DNA from: a virus
Strand: one strand, 5' to 3'
DNA length: 64,000 nt
Virus record (IMG/VR): IMGVR_UViG_3300046313_000313
Location: 1-64,000 of that record
Shown: piece by piece, positions 33,934-41,696 of the stretch
Layout of the letters: every line of letters begins with the position of its first letter
Numbering within the stretch: position 1 is the stretch's first letter
Position numbers and translations under genes: made by a program
The notes under the pieces: generated by a model
The model's database searches: none
The model's input: the letters and a program-made list of their open reading frames with translations, nothing else
Told to the model about the DNA's origin: nothing

Positions 33934-34545
33934 TCACTGTGTCATTCTCATGTCTGTTAAAATCAGTTTTCTGACTGTGGTTTCCAAGCCAGGGAAAACT
34001 GTCAAAACATTAGACATCAAGTTATTCCTTACCTTATTCCTAAGATTGAAGTCGTTATCTGCATTGGTAGGATCTGTCAGATACTTTAACCTATAGAAGT
34101 TAGCATACTCTATAATAGTCTTCTTAGAAGTAGTTAACAAAGGTCTCTGCACATTACCATTTTGATAAGCCATCACTCTACTTCTACCTTGACAGCTGGT
34201 CATCAGGTACCATTCAGTAGCATCAGACAGATGATGACCTGTAAGTACAGGCTTATCCATAGATTGAAATATGGTGTTTCTTTTTCTAGACCAAAAGGAT
34301 TCTAGAGATGTGGAGTTATCAAACTCAGACAACTTGAAGGTTTTATAAGCTAAACCAAGCTGATTAGCTGTCTCTTTACAGAAAGCCAGTTCAGTCTTAC
34401 TAAAGTCTGTGTTATGATCCACAGTAAGTAAAGTTACATTAACTCTCTTCCTTAACAGAAGGTGTAAAAGTACGACCGAATCTATACCGCCTGAAAAAGC
34501 AAGGTAAACATCTTTTTGAAGAGTCTTAAGTACATTGAGTTTCAT
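33934..34545 (-). CDS. tilS: tRNA(Ile)-lysidine synthetase-like protein
   Basis: A PP-loop ATPase with SGGIDS (P-loop for adenylation), HHLSDATEW (the HH-x-DD-x-ET element of TilS, slightly changed), RPLL..SKKTIIEYA and DPTNADNDFNLRNKVRN, all TilS hallmarks. At about 203 aa it holds the N-terminal catalytic domain only and lacks the C-terminal tRNA-binding domains of E. coli TilS (432 aa), like short TilS forms. TilS converts C34 of the CAU-anticodon tRNA-Ile to lysidine so that it reads AUA. A CAU tRNA is encoded next door. The start at 34545 is preferred because an earlier ATG (34572) lies in the terminator stem. Confidence 0.85.
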   Translation of the reverse strand: MKLNVLKTLQKDVYLAFSGGIDSVVLLHLLLRKRVNVTLLTVDHNTDFSKTELAFCKETANQLGLAYKTFKLSEFDNSTSLESFWSRKRNTIFQSMDKPVLTGHHLSDATEWYLMTSCQGRSRVMAYQNGNVQRPLLTTSKKTIIEYANFYRLKYLTDPTNADNDFNLRNKVRNNLMSNVLTVFPGLETTVRKLILTDMRMTQ

Positions 34546-34567
34546 GTGTTGAGAAAAAAAGAAAAGA

Positions 34568-34606
34568 CACAACTGCTCAGAATCTATAAGACTCTAAGCA
34601 GTTGTG
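34568..34606 (-). terminator. hairpin terminator after the tRNA pair
   Basis: The stem CACAACTGCT(T/C)AGA / TCT..AGCAGTTGTG is flanked by A/T runs on both sides. It ends the tRNA transcript before tilS. Confidence 0.85.
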
Positions 34607-34615
34607 CTTTTTTGT

Positions 34616-34927
34616 TGGTAGGCAGGATGAGATTCGAACTCACTATCTTCGGCTTCACATTTGTGTTAGTTTCCTAACTCTGTGGACTATATCACCATCC
34701 TTAACTTAATATTAGGATGTCGGGCGCTTTACTCTGTTATTAAGAAGATTCTACTTCTCAGATAGTCTCTGCACTTTCCTAGGGTATACCCTAAGCTTAG
34801 CTCAGTATTGCCGTCGTCATTATACGTTACGGTTTCACTGAATTCACCCGATTATTCAATACTGATTACTCAGTAAGGTCACCATTGAGATGAGGCCGCC
34901 GCTTATAACCCCTTAAGCTTCCCGCCT
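34616..34927 (-). tRNA. tRNA with CAU anticodon (Ile2 or Met), interrupted by a group I intron
   Basis: Acceptor AGGCGGG / CCTGCCT, D-arm GCTT..AAGC, T-arm GTGAG TTCGAAT CTCAT, and an encoded ACCA end. The anticodon arm is split: the 5' half ends CTCAT (anticodon CAU at 34-36) and the 3' half begins AAGCCGA. One mismatch (27-43) remains in the anticodon stem and position 8 is A instead of U. The adjacent lysidine synthetase gene favours tRNA-Ile(CAU, lysidine) over Met. Confidence 0.82.
34656..34889 (-). mobile_element. group I intron in the CAU tRNA (ORF-less)
   Basis: 234 bases, inserted directly 3' of the anticodon (after U36). P1 can form between exon TCAT and GTGA at about 34879-34882, with the U-G pair. 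The last intron base is G (34656). Core pieces of the CAGAGACTAT / AGTCC type (P7) are visible around 34680-34770. Confidence 0.75.
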
Positions 34928-34936
34928 ATTTTACAC

Positions 34937-35240
34937 TGGTCCGCCCGGCAAGAATCGAACTTGCAACTAAAACTTAGCGTCACACTATAGTTTTCACTAC
35001 CAGGTTACCCTGTTTGTGCGCTGGACTTTGTCTTGATCATGACCTACTTATGATAGGTTTTAGATCTTTGCCGTCAAGTCTCTACACGTTCTATCCCTTT
35101 TGAAAAAGATAGCTTCGCTCGGCGTTGGCATCAGCATTACCTGTTAAGCGTTCACCGAATTTGACAAAATTCACTGAATACTTTCGACATCCAGTGCTCC
35201 TAATTGAAGGTTCTTGTTATATCCATTTAACTACGGGCAG
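34937..35240 (-). tRNA. tRNA-Arg(UCU), interrupted by a group I intron
   Basis: Acceptor CTGCCCG / CGGGCGG, D-arm GTTA..TAAC, T-arm GCAAG TTCGATT CTTGC and encoded ACCA. Anticodon stem AGAAC / GTTTT. Joining the loop halves CTT and CTAA gives the 7-base loop CU-UCU-AA, anticodon UCU. It lies 9 bases upstream of the CAU tRNA in the same transcript. Confidence 0.85.
34978..35206 (-). mobile_element. group I intron in tRNA-Arg (ORF-less)
   Basis: 229 bases, inserted after U34 inside the anticodon. P10 is visible: the 3' exon CUAA pairs with UUAG just upstream of the guide GAG, which pairs with exon CUU (short P1 with U-G). Core pieces resemble those of the tRNA-Leu intron (GCATCAGCA...GGCATCAGCA and the P7 pair), so the tRNA introns form a family distinct from the RNAP introns. 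Confidence 0.78.
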
Positions 35241-36177
35241 ATTATCTTTAATAACACTTTATTCAAATGTTATTAAAGATACCCAATATCACTATTGGGT
35301 CTTACCACTTATTACTCACGTAAGACAAAGCTCACATTTTCACATTAGATTCTATATTCTTTTACTCTTATAGACTTTACAGTCAGAGATATTCCTTTAA
35401 GAATCTTACGTGGGTTTAAAGTCTTTCTACCATATCGTGTTATTAGTACCAGGGGCTGACTATGCAATCTTAGGCTTTTCCTGGATTCAGTCATGCTACA
35501 ACTAATAACGCATCAGAGTAATTACTTCTGATATTTGACTTAGGTAATCTCCATTAGACTTATACCTTCTGTATTTAATCCGACCAGACTGCCTTTCGCA
35601 TGTATCTGGTTTTACTGTTTCCAGTAGTGAGCTAAACTCACATTTCGGTCAGATTGGTCCCAGAGTAACTCTGGACTTTGGAGATGGGCACCCACTCGTT
35701 AAAGTGTTTTACCGTCTTTCGATAACTTTTACGCTCATTGACATAGCATGTGGTTTAAACATCGCTTGTCTTGATGGACTACAAGTTATTTTTTCGGTGG
35801 CGTCTTGTTTATCTGTCTGCTTAATCGTTGTCGCTATTCCAAGGGCGAGTCCACCCATCCTGGCGAATGAGCTTCAATCTCTCACGACTATCCTATAAAC
35901 TTTTAAGCTTTTCCATTATTTCAGACCTTACAGCTAACGTCTATATCAGGCGATTAATATAGACATATGCGTATCTGTTGTCATGGCGACAGATGTTCTC
36001 GATGATTGTTCAAGAACATCGATATTCCTCACATGAGTACATTACTGAAACTCATGCAACCTTTTACAAGGACGATATACTTAGGAACGCTAAGTATAAT
36101 TAACTGTCTTTCACTCTCGTGTGGAGCTATTGAACTTAAAGCCACCAGTATCAAGACTAATCCTGGTTTCAATGATA
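35241..36177 (-). ncRNA. large structured ORF-free RNA next to the tRNA pair
   Basis: Some 940 bases without a convincing ORF. On the minus strand it is full of stable hairpins: ACCCAATAGTGATATTGGGT; AATAACATT..AGTGTTATT; CTGACT..AGTCAG arms; CTGGAAACAG (GAAA tetraloop); CCAGAGTTACTCTGG; GATGTTCTTGAACAATCATC then GAGAACATC; ACTTAGCGTTCCTAAGT. It runs straight into tRNA-Arg. Large ornate RNAs of the GOLLD and ROOL classes are known beside phage tRNAs; this may be such an RNA or a new one. Assignment needs covariance-model searching. Confidence 0.55.
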
Positions 36178-36366
36178 TTATTTATATACCGCGCAAGGCG
36201 GTCGAGGTTTTTCTGGTGGGGATTTGATAGACCCTGTCGTTGCAGCAACACGTTTAGCCCTAGCAGACTGCAATCGTTTAAGGCTGTTGTCTATCTCATC
36301 CAGTTTGAACAACGACACAAGGTCGCACGCTCTCCAGAAATAACCCCATGAGAAATCATTCCACAT
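36178..36366 (-). CDS. hypothetical small protein (62 aa)
   Basis: Starts MWNDFSWGYFWRAC, 14 bases after the stop of the 91-aa gene and in the same operon; a GTG nine bases earlier is an alternative start. The aromatic N-terminus and basic Pro-rich end (SPPEKPRPP) suit a small regulatory or membrane-associated protein, but no family is recognised. Confidence 0.55.
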   Translation of the reverse strand: MWNDFSWGYFWRACDLVSLFKLDEIDNSLKRLQSARAKRVAATTGSIKSPPEKPRPPCAVYK

Positions 36367-36379
36367 GGCGATCACTTTC

Positions 36380-36655
36380 TTAAGTTTGTTTCAGCTCTTC
36401 TATCATCAGTTCAAGCATACGCTTTTTAACTTCAGGATCTATGCTCTTGGGAACATAAACAAGTCCGCGTATGGCAAACTCTTTCATGTAAGACAACGAC
36501 ATTTTTGTCGCGTTGTCAAATCTGGTTTCACATGCTGTCAACCTAGAACCAGATTTTAAACTCTCTATGTAGTTTACAAAGTCATCTGAACTAACCATAC
36601 CTCTACAGATATCAATAAAGATATTATAAGGATGGGTATTGAGGTTGATTTCCAT
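36380..36655 (-). CDS. hypothetical protein (91 aa)
   Basis: The start at 36655 (MEINLNTHPYNIFID) is supported by AAGGAACAT just upstream. It is the first gene after the promoter motif at 36718 and is helical with a basic C-terminal half. Function unknown. Confidence 0.62.
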   Translation of the reverse strand: MEINLNTHPYNIFIDICRGMVSSDDFVNYIESLKSGSRLTACETRFDNATKMSLSYMKEFAIRGLVYVPKSIDPEVKKRMLELMIEELKQT

Positions 36656-36717
36656 ATGTTCCTTAGTGCATGCACCCTTGCACATTATACAAGAGGTAAA
36701 TAAAATTTGACACTATT

Positions 36718-36735
36718 GTCAGATAGAGTTTATAT
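36718..36735 (-). promoter_or_regulatory. promoter-like motif
   Basis: The minus strand reads TATAAACTCTATCTGAC, a variant of the shared motif, about 62 bases upstream of the 91-aa gene and directly after the terminator at 36763. Confidence 0.58.
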
Positions 36736-36762
36736 AGCTATAGTTGTTTAGAAAAGGGAAAA

Positions 36763-36796
36763 ATAAAACCACCAGGTGTTACCCTGGTGGTTTTAT
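36763..36796 (-). terminator. hairpin terminator
   Basis: The stem ATAAAACCACCAGG / CCTGGTGGTTTTAT is followed on the minus strand by TTTTTCCC. Confidence 0.88.
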
Positions 36797-36958
36797 CTTG
36801 CGCTTACCCGCTTTTCAACTCGGAAGACCAAAACACCATGCGATCCTAAAGCCAGATCGTAATAATTGCTCGTTTTACCGAGTCCAACCATTTATATAGG
36901 AGACACAGAGCTGGAGCTAATCCCAGTCGCCACTATGTACCTCAGTCTTTCCATAACA
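36797..36958 (-). other. 160-base 3' region with small hairpins
   Basis: Between the membrane-protein gene and its terminator. It contains a CTCGGTAAAACGAG hairpin and an ACTCGGAAGACC element but no ORF. It may be a structured 3' UTR or a small RNA released from the operon transcript. Confidence 0.35.
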
Positions 36959-37552
36959 TTATACTTGATTCTGTTTTTGATATCTGAGTTGATTTTCATA
37001 GTAATAAACTTTGAACTTACAGTAATATTTCAAATGTTTGAAAACTGAGAACATGAAAGCCAGGAATATACTCATTAAAGATACCAGCAGTAAACTTGTT
37101 GTGATAAATATAAGACCGGTACCGCTAATGGCCTGAGTCATTAATAACACTATAACAACATAAGAAGTTATCTTACTGATTGTGGGTAATCGATATAAGA
37201 AGAACTCATTGTTACTTATAACAAAACAATCTTTTAAAGTTACGCTGGTTCTGTGAGATCTTATATAGTTACCGGTATGGATGTTAACACTATTCTCATA
37301 TTGCAAACCCAGAAGTACCAAATAGATACTTACACATGTTGCTAGATATGCAATCAGAAAGACAACCGTCTGAACAAAGAAAAAGTCTGTTTTATCTAGA
37401 TCGTAAAGATAAAGATAAAGCTGTTTTGTTCTTTCATCTATGAAACTCAGAAAGGTTTTATCCCGAATGAGGATAGAGTAACTGAATAGATACCAGAATA
37501 CCAAAGCTATAACTGAATAGCTGACACCGAATAAGTTTCTAAGAAAAAGCAT
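36959..37552 (-). CDS. membrane protein with about four transmembrane segments (197 aa)
   Basis: Hydrophobic stretches at about residues 8-28, 58-84, 126-148 and 152-174 are separated by charged loops; the C-terminus is basic and tyrosine-rich (FKVYYYENQLRYQKQ). No family recognised. It is the last gene of the radical SAM operon, and it overlaps the 238-aa gene by 14 bases. Confidence 0.68.
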   Translation of the reverse strand: MLFLRNLFGVSYSVIALVFWYLFSYSILIRDKTFLSFIDERTKQLYLYLYDLDKTDFFFVQTVVFLIAYLATCVSIYLVLLGLQYENSVNIHTGNYIRSHRTSVTLKDCFVISNNEFFLYRLPTISKITSYVVIVLLMTQAISGTGLIFITTSLLLVSLMSIFLAFMFSVFKHLKYYCKFKVYYYENQLRYQKQNQV

Positions 37553-38255
37553 GATTGATCCTGAGATTAAGTCTGTTTTTGATAGCGTCAGTGCCGGTAT
37601 AATCTTGAAAGTTTGAGAAACCTTCGTTCAATTGCAGCTTGATGAAGCAAAAAGCCAAAGCTCTGTGGACAAAGCTCACATATTTTTTCCTGCTGAAGGT
37701 TTGTGAAAATCTCACACTCTGCGTCATCTCAGGTGTGAGATGGGTGAGATAAGCATCTTTAGTTTTACCAGCCTCTAGTAGATCCAAATACTTTAGAGAT
37801 TTGTCTATCTCCTCAGCAGTAAACTTAACCACTATGTTTTTATGATCAAGAAACATAAGGCCGATAGGTGCAAAGATAATCATCTCTGAGTAACCTATGC
37901 TACCCCTGTGAGAGTTATAACATCCCAGTAACATGTTATACATATCCATGGATTTGGGTCTGTATAAGATCTTATTAGATATGTCTGTCGTCTCAGCCTT
38001 GGCTAACATGAGCATATACATATTAGATACACTTCTGGTAAGAAGCACCTCTAGACTATCTTCTTTTTGATATGTCAGTTTGGAGAACATATCTTTAACG
38101 TCTTTGACTAACCAGTTGTTAAAGTCCTTTTTGTCTGTAGAGACAGGGTTAAACATACTAGAGATGAGGTTTTCAGAATAATCAAGCAGGCCTTCCAACA
38201 TCTTACCTGGTATGGGATAGTCTAAAAGTTGCGTTTCTTCAAAGTCTAATTTCAT
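37539..38255 (-). CDS. hypothetical protein (238 aa)
   Basis: A helical soluble protein starting MKLDFEETQLLDYPIPGKM. No motif recognised. Overlap by 4 bases with the upstream 68-aa gene and 14 with the membrane protein indicates coupled expression in the radical SAM operon. Confidence 0.65.
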   Translation of the reverse strand: MKLDFEETQLLDYPIPGKMLEGLLDYSENLISSMFNPVSTDKKDFNNWLVKDVKDMFSKLTYQKEDSLEVLLTRSVSNMYMLMLAKAETTDISNKILYRPKSMDMYNMLLGCYNSHRGSIGYSEMIIFAPIGLMFLDHKNIVVKFTAEEIDKSLKYLDLLEAGKTKDAYLTHLTPEMTQSVRFSQTFSRKKYVSFVHRALAFCFIKLQLNEGFSNFQDYTGTDAIKNRLNLRINHAFS

Positions 38256-38458
38256 TTTGTTACCTTAGATAGTTGATTGAGTTTGATTCGGTAATAATTT
38301 AAAGATACTGACCTGGCTCTTAGCTGAGTCAATCTTTTTTCCTGTTCAGGTGTATATTCTTTACCAACCTTTGAATCATGTACTTTATAAAAGAGTTTGT
38401 TGATCTTTTCTAAGAGTCGAGTGGATTGATCCCATTTATGGACATTTGTCATGTTCAC
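38252..38458 (-). CDS. small basic protein between radical SAM and 238-aa genes (68 aa)
   Basis: The sequence MNMTNVHKWDQSTRLLEKIN... is lysine/arginine-rich and helical with a coiled-coil-like middle. It overlaps both neighbours by 4 bases. Small genes next to SPASM-type radical SAM genes are often the modified peptide, but this one lacks Cys or a leader-core pattern, so a peptide-precursor role is only a possibility. Confidence 0.6.
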   Translation of the reverse strand: MNMTNVHKWDQSTRLLEKINKLFYKVHDSKVGKEYTPEQEKRLTQLRARSVSLNYYRIKLNQLSKVTK

Positions 38459-39207
38459 TTTATCTTTCTGATATGTTTACAACCTAGACAGTGATTAGGT
38501 ACTATTTTGTCTTTAAAGCTTAACAAAGCAGCTTCTCTAGAAAACCCCTGTGGTTCTTTTATATAGCAACAAGGTAATTCAACGCCATCTATTGTATAAA
38601 ACGGATTGTTTTTATTTCCGTTTAGAAAATCACAAGTTATGGCTTTGGCTTTGTCATCCGGGACTTTAAATATAATTTTCTTATTTTCGGGATATACAGA
38701 TACATAATCAGACTTAACTGACAGTTGATTAATATTGTAAAAAATATTATTTTCTTTTAACCAGAGTAAAGTGCTTTTTAAGTCTTGACCCACATTGGTT
38801 ATTTGCACATCCACAACAGTCTGCTTATGTGATTTTAACAAAAGTATATTTTGCATCACCTTTTTAACATTATGCCTGCCTATTGACTTACATGTTTCTT
38901 CGTCAATGCTGTCTAATGAAATAGATATTCTTTTAAAATATTTAATAATTTTCTCTATATCAACAACAGATCCGTTAATTATGGAATAAGGTATATGACC
39001 TCTAGAATAAACATAATCAACTCCTTCCCACCAGTATTTCCATAAGGTTGGTTCGCCTTCACCCTGTAGTTTAATAACAGACGTGTCTTTAAGCTTATCT
39101 ATAATTGTGGTAAAGGTATCCCAGGACATATCTTTTTGCTCCATGGTCCTGCCTGTGCAATACCAGCAATTATAATTACAACGCGTGGTTACTTCTATTT
39201 GTATCAT
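38455..39207 (-). CDS. radical SAM protein with C-terminal Cys cluster (SPASM-like)
   Basis: The 250-aa product begins MIQIEVTTRCNYNCWYC, the CX3CX2C cluster that binds the 4Fe-4S used to cleave S-adenosylmethionine. LQGEGEPTL (about 47-55) is the GGE-type SAM-binding motif, and SISLDS a later barrel strand. The C-terminus has further cysteines (CDFL, PCCYI, CLGCKHI), consistent with an auxiliary Fe-S site as in SPASM/twitch enzymes that modify peptides or proteins. It is the first gene of an operon with three unknown genes. The substrate is not evident; a host or phage peptide is possible. Confidence 0.85.
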   Translation of the reverse strand: MIQIEVTTRCNYNCWYCTGRTMEQKDMSWDTFTTIIDKLKDTSVIKLQGEGEPTLWKYWWEGVDYVYSRGHIPYSIINGSVVDIEKIIKYFKRISISLDSIDEETCKSIGRHNVKKVMQNILLLKSHKQTVVDVQITNVGQDLKSTLLWLKENNIFYNINQLSVKSDYVSVYPENKKIIFKVPDDKAKAITCDFLNGNKNNPFYTIDGVELPCCYIKEPQGFSREAALLSFKDKIVPNHCLGCKHIRKIK

Positions 39208-39255
39208 TATTCACATCACATGTTTTCAATTTATCGTAAATAAAAATAACGCAAA

Positions 39256-39289
39256 AAAGATAAGCAGGGATTTACCCCTGCTTATCTTT
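39256..39289 (-). terminator. hairpin terminator
   Basis: The stem AAAGATAAGCAGGG / CCCTGCTTATCTTT overlaps the stop of the 76-aa gene and ends the large small-gene operon that begins at 41556. Confidence 0.88.
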
Positions 39290-39518
39290 AAACCTTCTGC
39301 ACTTTACCGCATGTGGAACAGGTGATTTCACCGTTCAGCATGTAGAACTTGCACGGGTCTTGAAATGCTATCTTGTCGTAGTCGCAAGCAAGGTTCTTGC
39401 TTTCTACGATGGTGGTGATAGCTGTGCGCTCTTCTTCAGACCCAGCCACTACTTTGTAGTCTGTGTATTTAGGGATACACAGAGCACGTTTTACATTTTG
39501 GAAGAATGATTTAAACAT
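39288..39518 (-). CDS. small zinc-finger-like protein (76 aa)
   Basis: The start at 39518 (MFKSFFQNVKRALCIPKY) follows AAGGCGGAAA and overlaps the end of the 116-aa gene. Cysteines include C-D-Y, PCKFY and CSTCGKV, so C-x2-C plus upstream Cys could bind zinc. No family recognised. Confidence 0.65.
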   Translation of the reverse strand: MFKSFFQNVKRALCIPKYTDYKVVAGSEEERTAITTIVESKNLACDYDKIAFQDPCKFYMLNGEITCSTCGKVQKV

Positions 39519-39861
39519 TTTCCGCCTTTGGAATCTGGTGGTCTGTGGTAAAAGCCATTTTTCCACCCATGTGCCTGAGCTTTACGTCACAGATGTTTTC
39601 GATCTGCTCGTCCATCATCTTATCGATTTTGGATTTGATGAAGTCTTGCATTTCAGGTTTTTCCAGCTCTTTACTGATGATTTCTTCGATCATTGAGCGA
39701 CCAATGCCTTTATCTTTGACGAGTTTGCCATTTATATAGGCATCTCTTTCATAGAAAAAAGCGTAGAAGGCGCTGTTGATAGTTTGATCTATCTGAAGCT
39801 TGAGTCTTTTTTCGATGGCTGGTTTATCGATCAACTGATCGATGTTGAATTTGATTTCCAT
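39511..39861 (-). CDS. hypothetical protein (116 aa)
   Basis: The helical protein starts MEIKFNIDQLIDKPAIEKR and its middle has repeated acidic/basic heptads. It overlaps the next gene by 8 bases. The leader GAAAGAATGTACC precedes the ATG. Function unknown. Confidence 0.63.
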   Translation of the reverse strand: MEIKFNIDQLIDKPAIEKRLKLQIDQTINSAFYAFFYERDAYINGKLVKDKGIGRSMIEEIISKELEKPEMQDFIKSKIDKMMDEQIENICDVKLRHMGGKMAFTTDHQIPKAENV

Positions 39862-39894
39862 GGTACATTCTTTCTTGAGACAGGATTGATTAAA

Positions 39895-40098
39895 TCAAGC
39901 CAAAGCAGATTCTTCCAACTCCAGCATGTTGACAGGCACATGTGCCTTATCTCTGGACTGTTCATATTGAATATGAACACGAGCGGATCCGACAGGCGCA
40001 TCTTCCACTACACGGATACGGAACTTCATTTTCAACCGTGATGTGAAAATACCCTTAGTACCTTTTTTGATCAAGGTCTTGCTGACTGGTTCAGTCAT
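39895..40098 (-). CDS. hypothetical small protein (67 aa)
   Basis: Starts MTEPVSKTLIKKGTKG; strand-rich (KMKFRIRVVEDAPVGSARV). It overlaps the upstream membrane-protein gene by 8 bases. No family recognised. Confidence 0.6.
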   Translation of the reverse strand: MTEPVSKTLIKKGTKGIFTSRLKMKFRIRVVEDAPVGSARVHIQYEQSRDKAHVPVNMLELEESALA

Positions 40099-40375
40099 TT
40101 CTTTCTTTCTTTACAGGTTCTTCTACAAACAGTATATAGATGACTGCGTAGATAACTAATAACAAATTAAACAAAATGATCGTGGACACACCTGTCCAGA
40201 AGATCACAGCAGCCAAAGGCTGGTCTGGTGTATACCAGTGTGTGAACACAACACCAAAAGTCAGAATAAACACCACAAGTGCAATCAGCTTAATGTTAAC
40301 TGCTTTCTGATAGTGTTTATGGAAGACGTTATTTGGGTTATCTCTATAGCTTGAGCTTTCAAGATACTTGTTCAT
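40091..40375 (-). CDS. small membrane protein with two transmembrane segments (94 aa)
   Basis: Hydrophobic segments at about 28-46 and 55-83 with a short polar turn (YTPDQP), and a charged C-terminus (EEPVKKERND). It probably sits in the host inner membrane. Early phage operons often carry such genes, but its target is unknown. Confidence 0.65.
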   Translation of the reverse strand: MNKYLESSSYRDNPNNVFHKHYQKAVNIKLIALVVFILTFGVVFTHWYTPDQPLAAVIFWTGVSTIILFNLLLVIYAVIYILFVEEPVKKERND

Positions 40376-40878
40376 GATCTTATATAAGTTTTCATGTGTT
40401 TGTCAGCTATGTGTATAGTATCTAGTTGAATCCGTCTGGTGACATCATCTTCCATCACACACATAGCCTCGTGCATGTCTTTAACCTGATTGACTTCAGA
40501 CTCAGTGAATCTGTACCAATCAGGATTAGTTTCATGTTCAGAAGCTTTTACCACCAGCATGTTAAAGACAGCTTCTAGCTCATCTACAGTTTCTTGCACA
40601 TAAACCACTTTAGCTATCTCTACCGCATGCTTGGTTCTAAAGGCTGCGTTATACCAATCAGTAGGTGTGCCTGTATTGGTTTCAAGAGCTTTGATGGTTA
40701 ATTCAAAAACTCTTCTGATCTTATCCTTCAGTTCTTTAGGAACAGCAAAAACCACTGGGGTGTGGGTTTTGTATTTCTTTTTGACTTGAGGGCGTTGTTT
40801 GAGTTTAAGTTCTATTACCACGGCTAGGGATGAAGTTATCCAGATAGGTGTTGATGTAATAGGCTGCCTCAGCTGCAT
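40372..40878 (-). CDS. hypothetical protein (up to 168 aa, start uncertain)
   Basis: The C-terminal 130 residues (from VVFAVPKELKDKIRR) look like a real helical protein and the end overlaps the membrane gene by 4 bases. The 5' 74 bases overlap the previous gene in another frame, so translation more likely begins near 40800 (for example the GTG in CTAGCCGTGGTA). No family recognised. Confidence 0.55.
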   Translation of the reverse strand: MQLRQPITSTPIWITSSLAVVIELKLKQRPQVKKKYKTHTPVVFAVPKELKDKIRRVFELTIKALETNTGTPTDWYNAAFRTKHAVEIAKVVYVQETVDELEAVFNMLVVKASEHETNPDWYRFTESEVNQVKDMHEAMCVMEDDVTRRIQLDTIHIADKHMKTYIRS

Positions 40879-41038
40879 CTTTACATCTCACGATGGAAGT
40901 AGACAGCCTGTACTTGAGAAATATCGTACCTGACTCAAGTATGGAAATACCTATAGGGCAGTTAACACCGTCCAGATTTGTTTCTTTGACAAACTTAGAA
41001 AGTCTGTTAACAGCTTTATCCAGTAAACCATCAGTCAT
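40805..41038 (-). CDS. hypothetical protein (77 aa)
   Basis: Starts MTDGLLDKAVNRLSKFVKE, overlapping the end of the 173-aa gene by 4 bases. It is mixed alpha/beta with no motif I can name. Confidence 0.6.
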   Translation of the reverse strand: MTDGLLDKAVNRLSKFVKETNLDGVNCPIGISILESGTIFLKYRLSTSIVRCKDAAEAAYYINTYLDNFIPSRGNRT

Positions 41039-41556
41039 TTGACTTCCTTGAAACTAGCGATGAAATTCTTCATGCTCCCAGCAGGTGTGGTGTTTCCAGT
41101 CTGGACTTTAAACCCAACACGAAACTCTGACTCAAGACCTTTGCCAGAATCTACACGTTCAAGACAAAACATGTATAGGCCATGTTCATCAGCCACAGCG
41201 TCCAGAGCCATGGCTTGATCATGACAACTAACTGTCATGAAATATTCTTGAGGTGCTTGCCTTGCCAAAGCCAGACATAGGTTGAGTTGATTCTCACGCA
41301 TCTTGTTGACGTGTTCGTGAAATTCTTTCTTCAGGGTGCGCATCTCAGCTTTCAAAGCTTTGTTTTCTTCTTTGATAGCGTTGAGTTGTTTGTTCTCTTT
41401 CAGAACATCCTGAAGATCCAGGATCAGCTTAGCAATATTAGAAAAATCAAATTTTGAGGTTTGATCTTCCATAGCTACTGTAACGGCATTTTGAACTGCT
41501 GATTCATTAACCTGTTTCTTGGTAGCTGACTTCACAACTTTACTTTCATTCAACAT
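41035..41556 (-). CDS. coiled-coil protein, first gene of the small-gene operon (173 aa)
   Basis: Residues 35-95 form a strong coiled coil (LDLQDVLKENKQLNAIKEEN then KALKAEMRTLKKEFHEH). The C-terminal half is globular. The promoter motif at 41586 and the leader AAGAAAGAATGTATC precede the start. The operon from here to 39288 encodes seven small unknown proteins. Confidence 0.66.
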   Translation of the reverse strand: MLNESKVVKSATKKQVNESAVQNAVTVAMEDQTSKFDFSNIAKLILDLQDVLKENKQLNAIKEENKALKAEMRTLKKEFHEHVNKMRENQLNLCLALARQAPQEYFMTVSCHDQAMALDAVADEHGLYMFCLERVDSGKGLESEFRVGFKVQTGNTTPAGSMKNFIASFKEVK

Positions 41557-41585
41557 GATACATTCTTTCTTTAATGAGACAGGAT

Positions 41586-41604
41586 TGTCAAGTAAAGTCT
41601 ATAT
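41586..41604 (-). promoter_or_regulatory. promoter-like motif
   Basis: The minus strand reads TATAGACTTTACTTGACAA, ending 30 bases before the ATG at 41556. The bases between, including CCTGTCTCATTAAAGAAAG, are nearly the same as those before 43505, so the whole promoter-leader cassette is repeated. Confidence 0.65.
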
Positions 41605-41663
41605 AACCGTAATTATTTACGAGGGTTTAATCAAATAGTAAACATCGTGAATAAAAAAATAAA

Positions 41664-41696
41664 TATAGAACAGCCCTTGTGAGGCTGCTCTATATC
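41664..41696 (-). terminator. hairpin terminator after the acyl carrier protein gene
   Basis: The stem ATATAGAGCAGCC / GGCTGTTCTATAT is followed on the minus strand by TTATTTTTTTATTC. Confidence 0.88.

Noticed and set aside
34546-34572. Upstream ATG as the tilS start
   Set aside because: It falls in the T-run of the tRNA terminator and has no RBS; the next ATG fits the TilS fold better.
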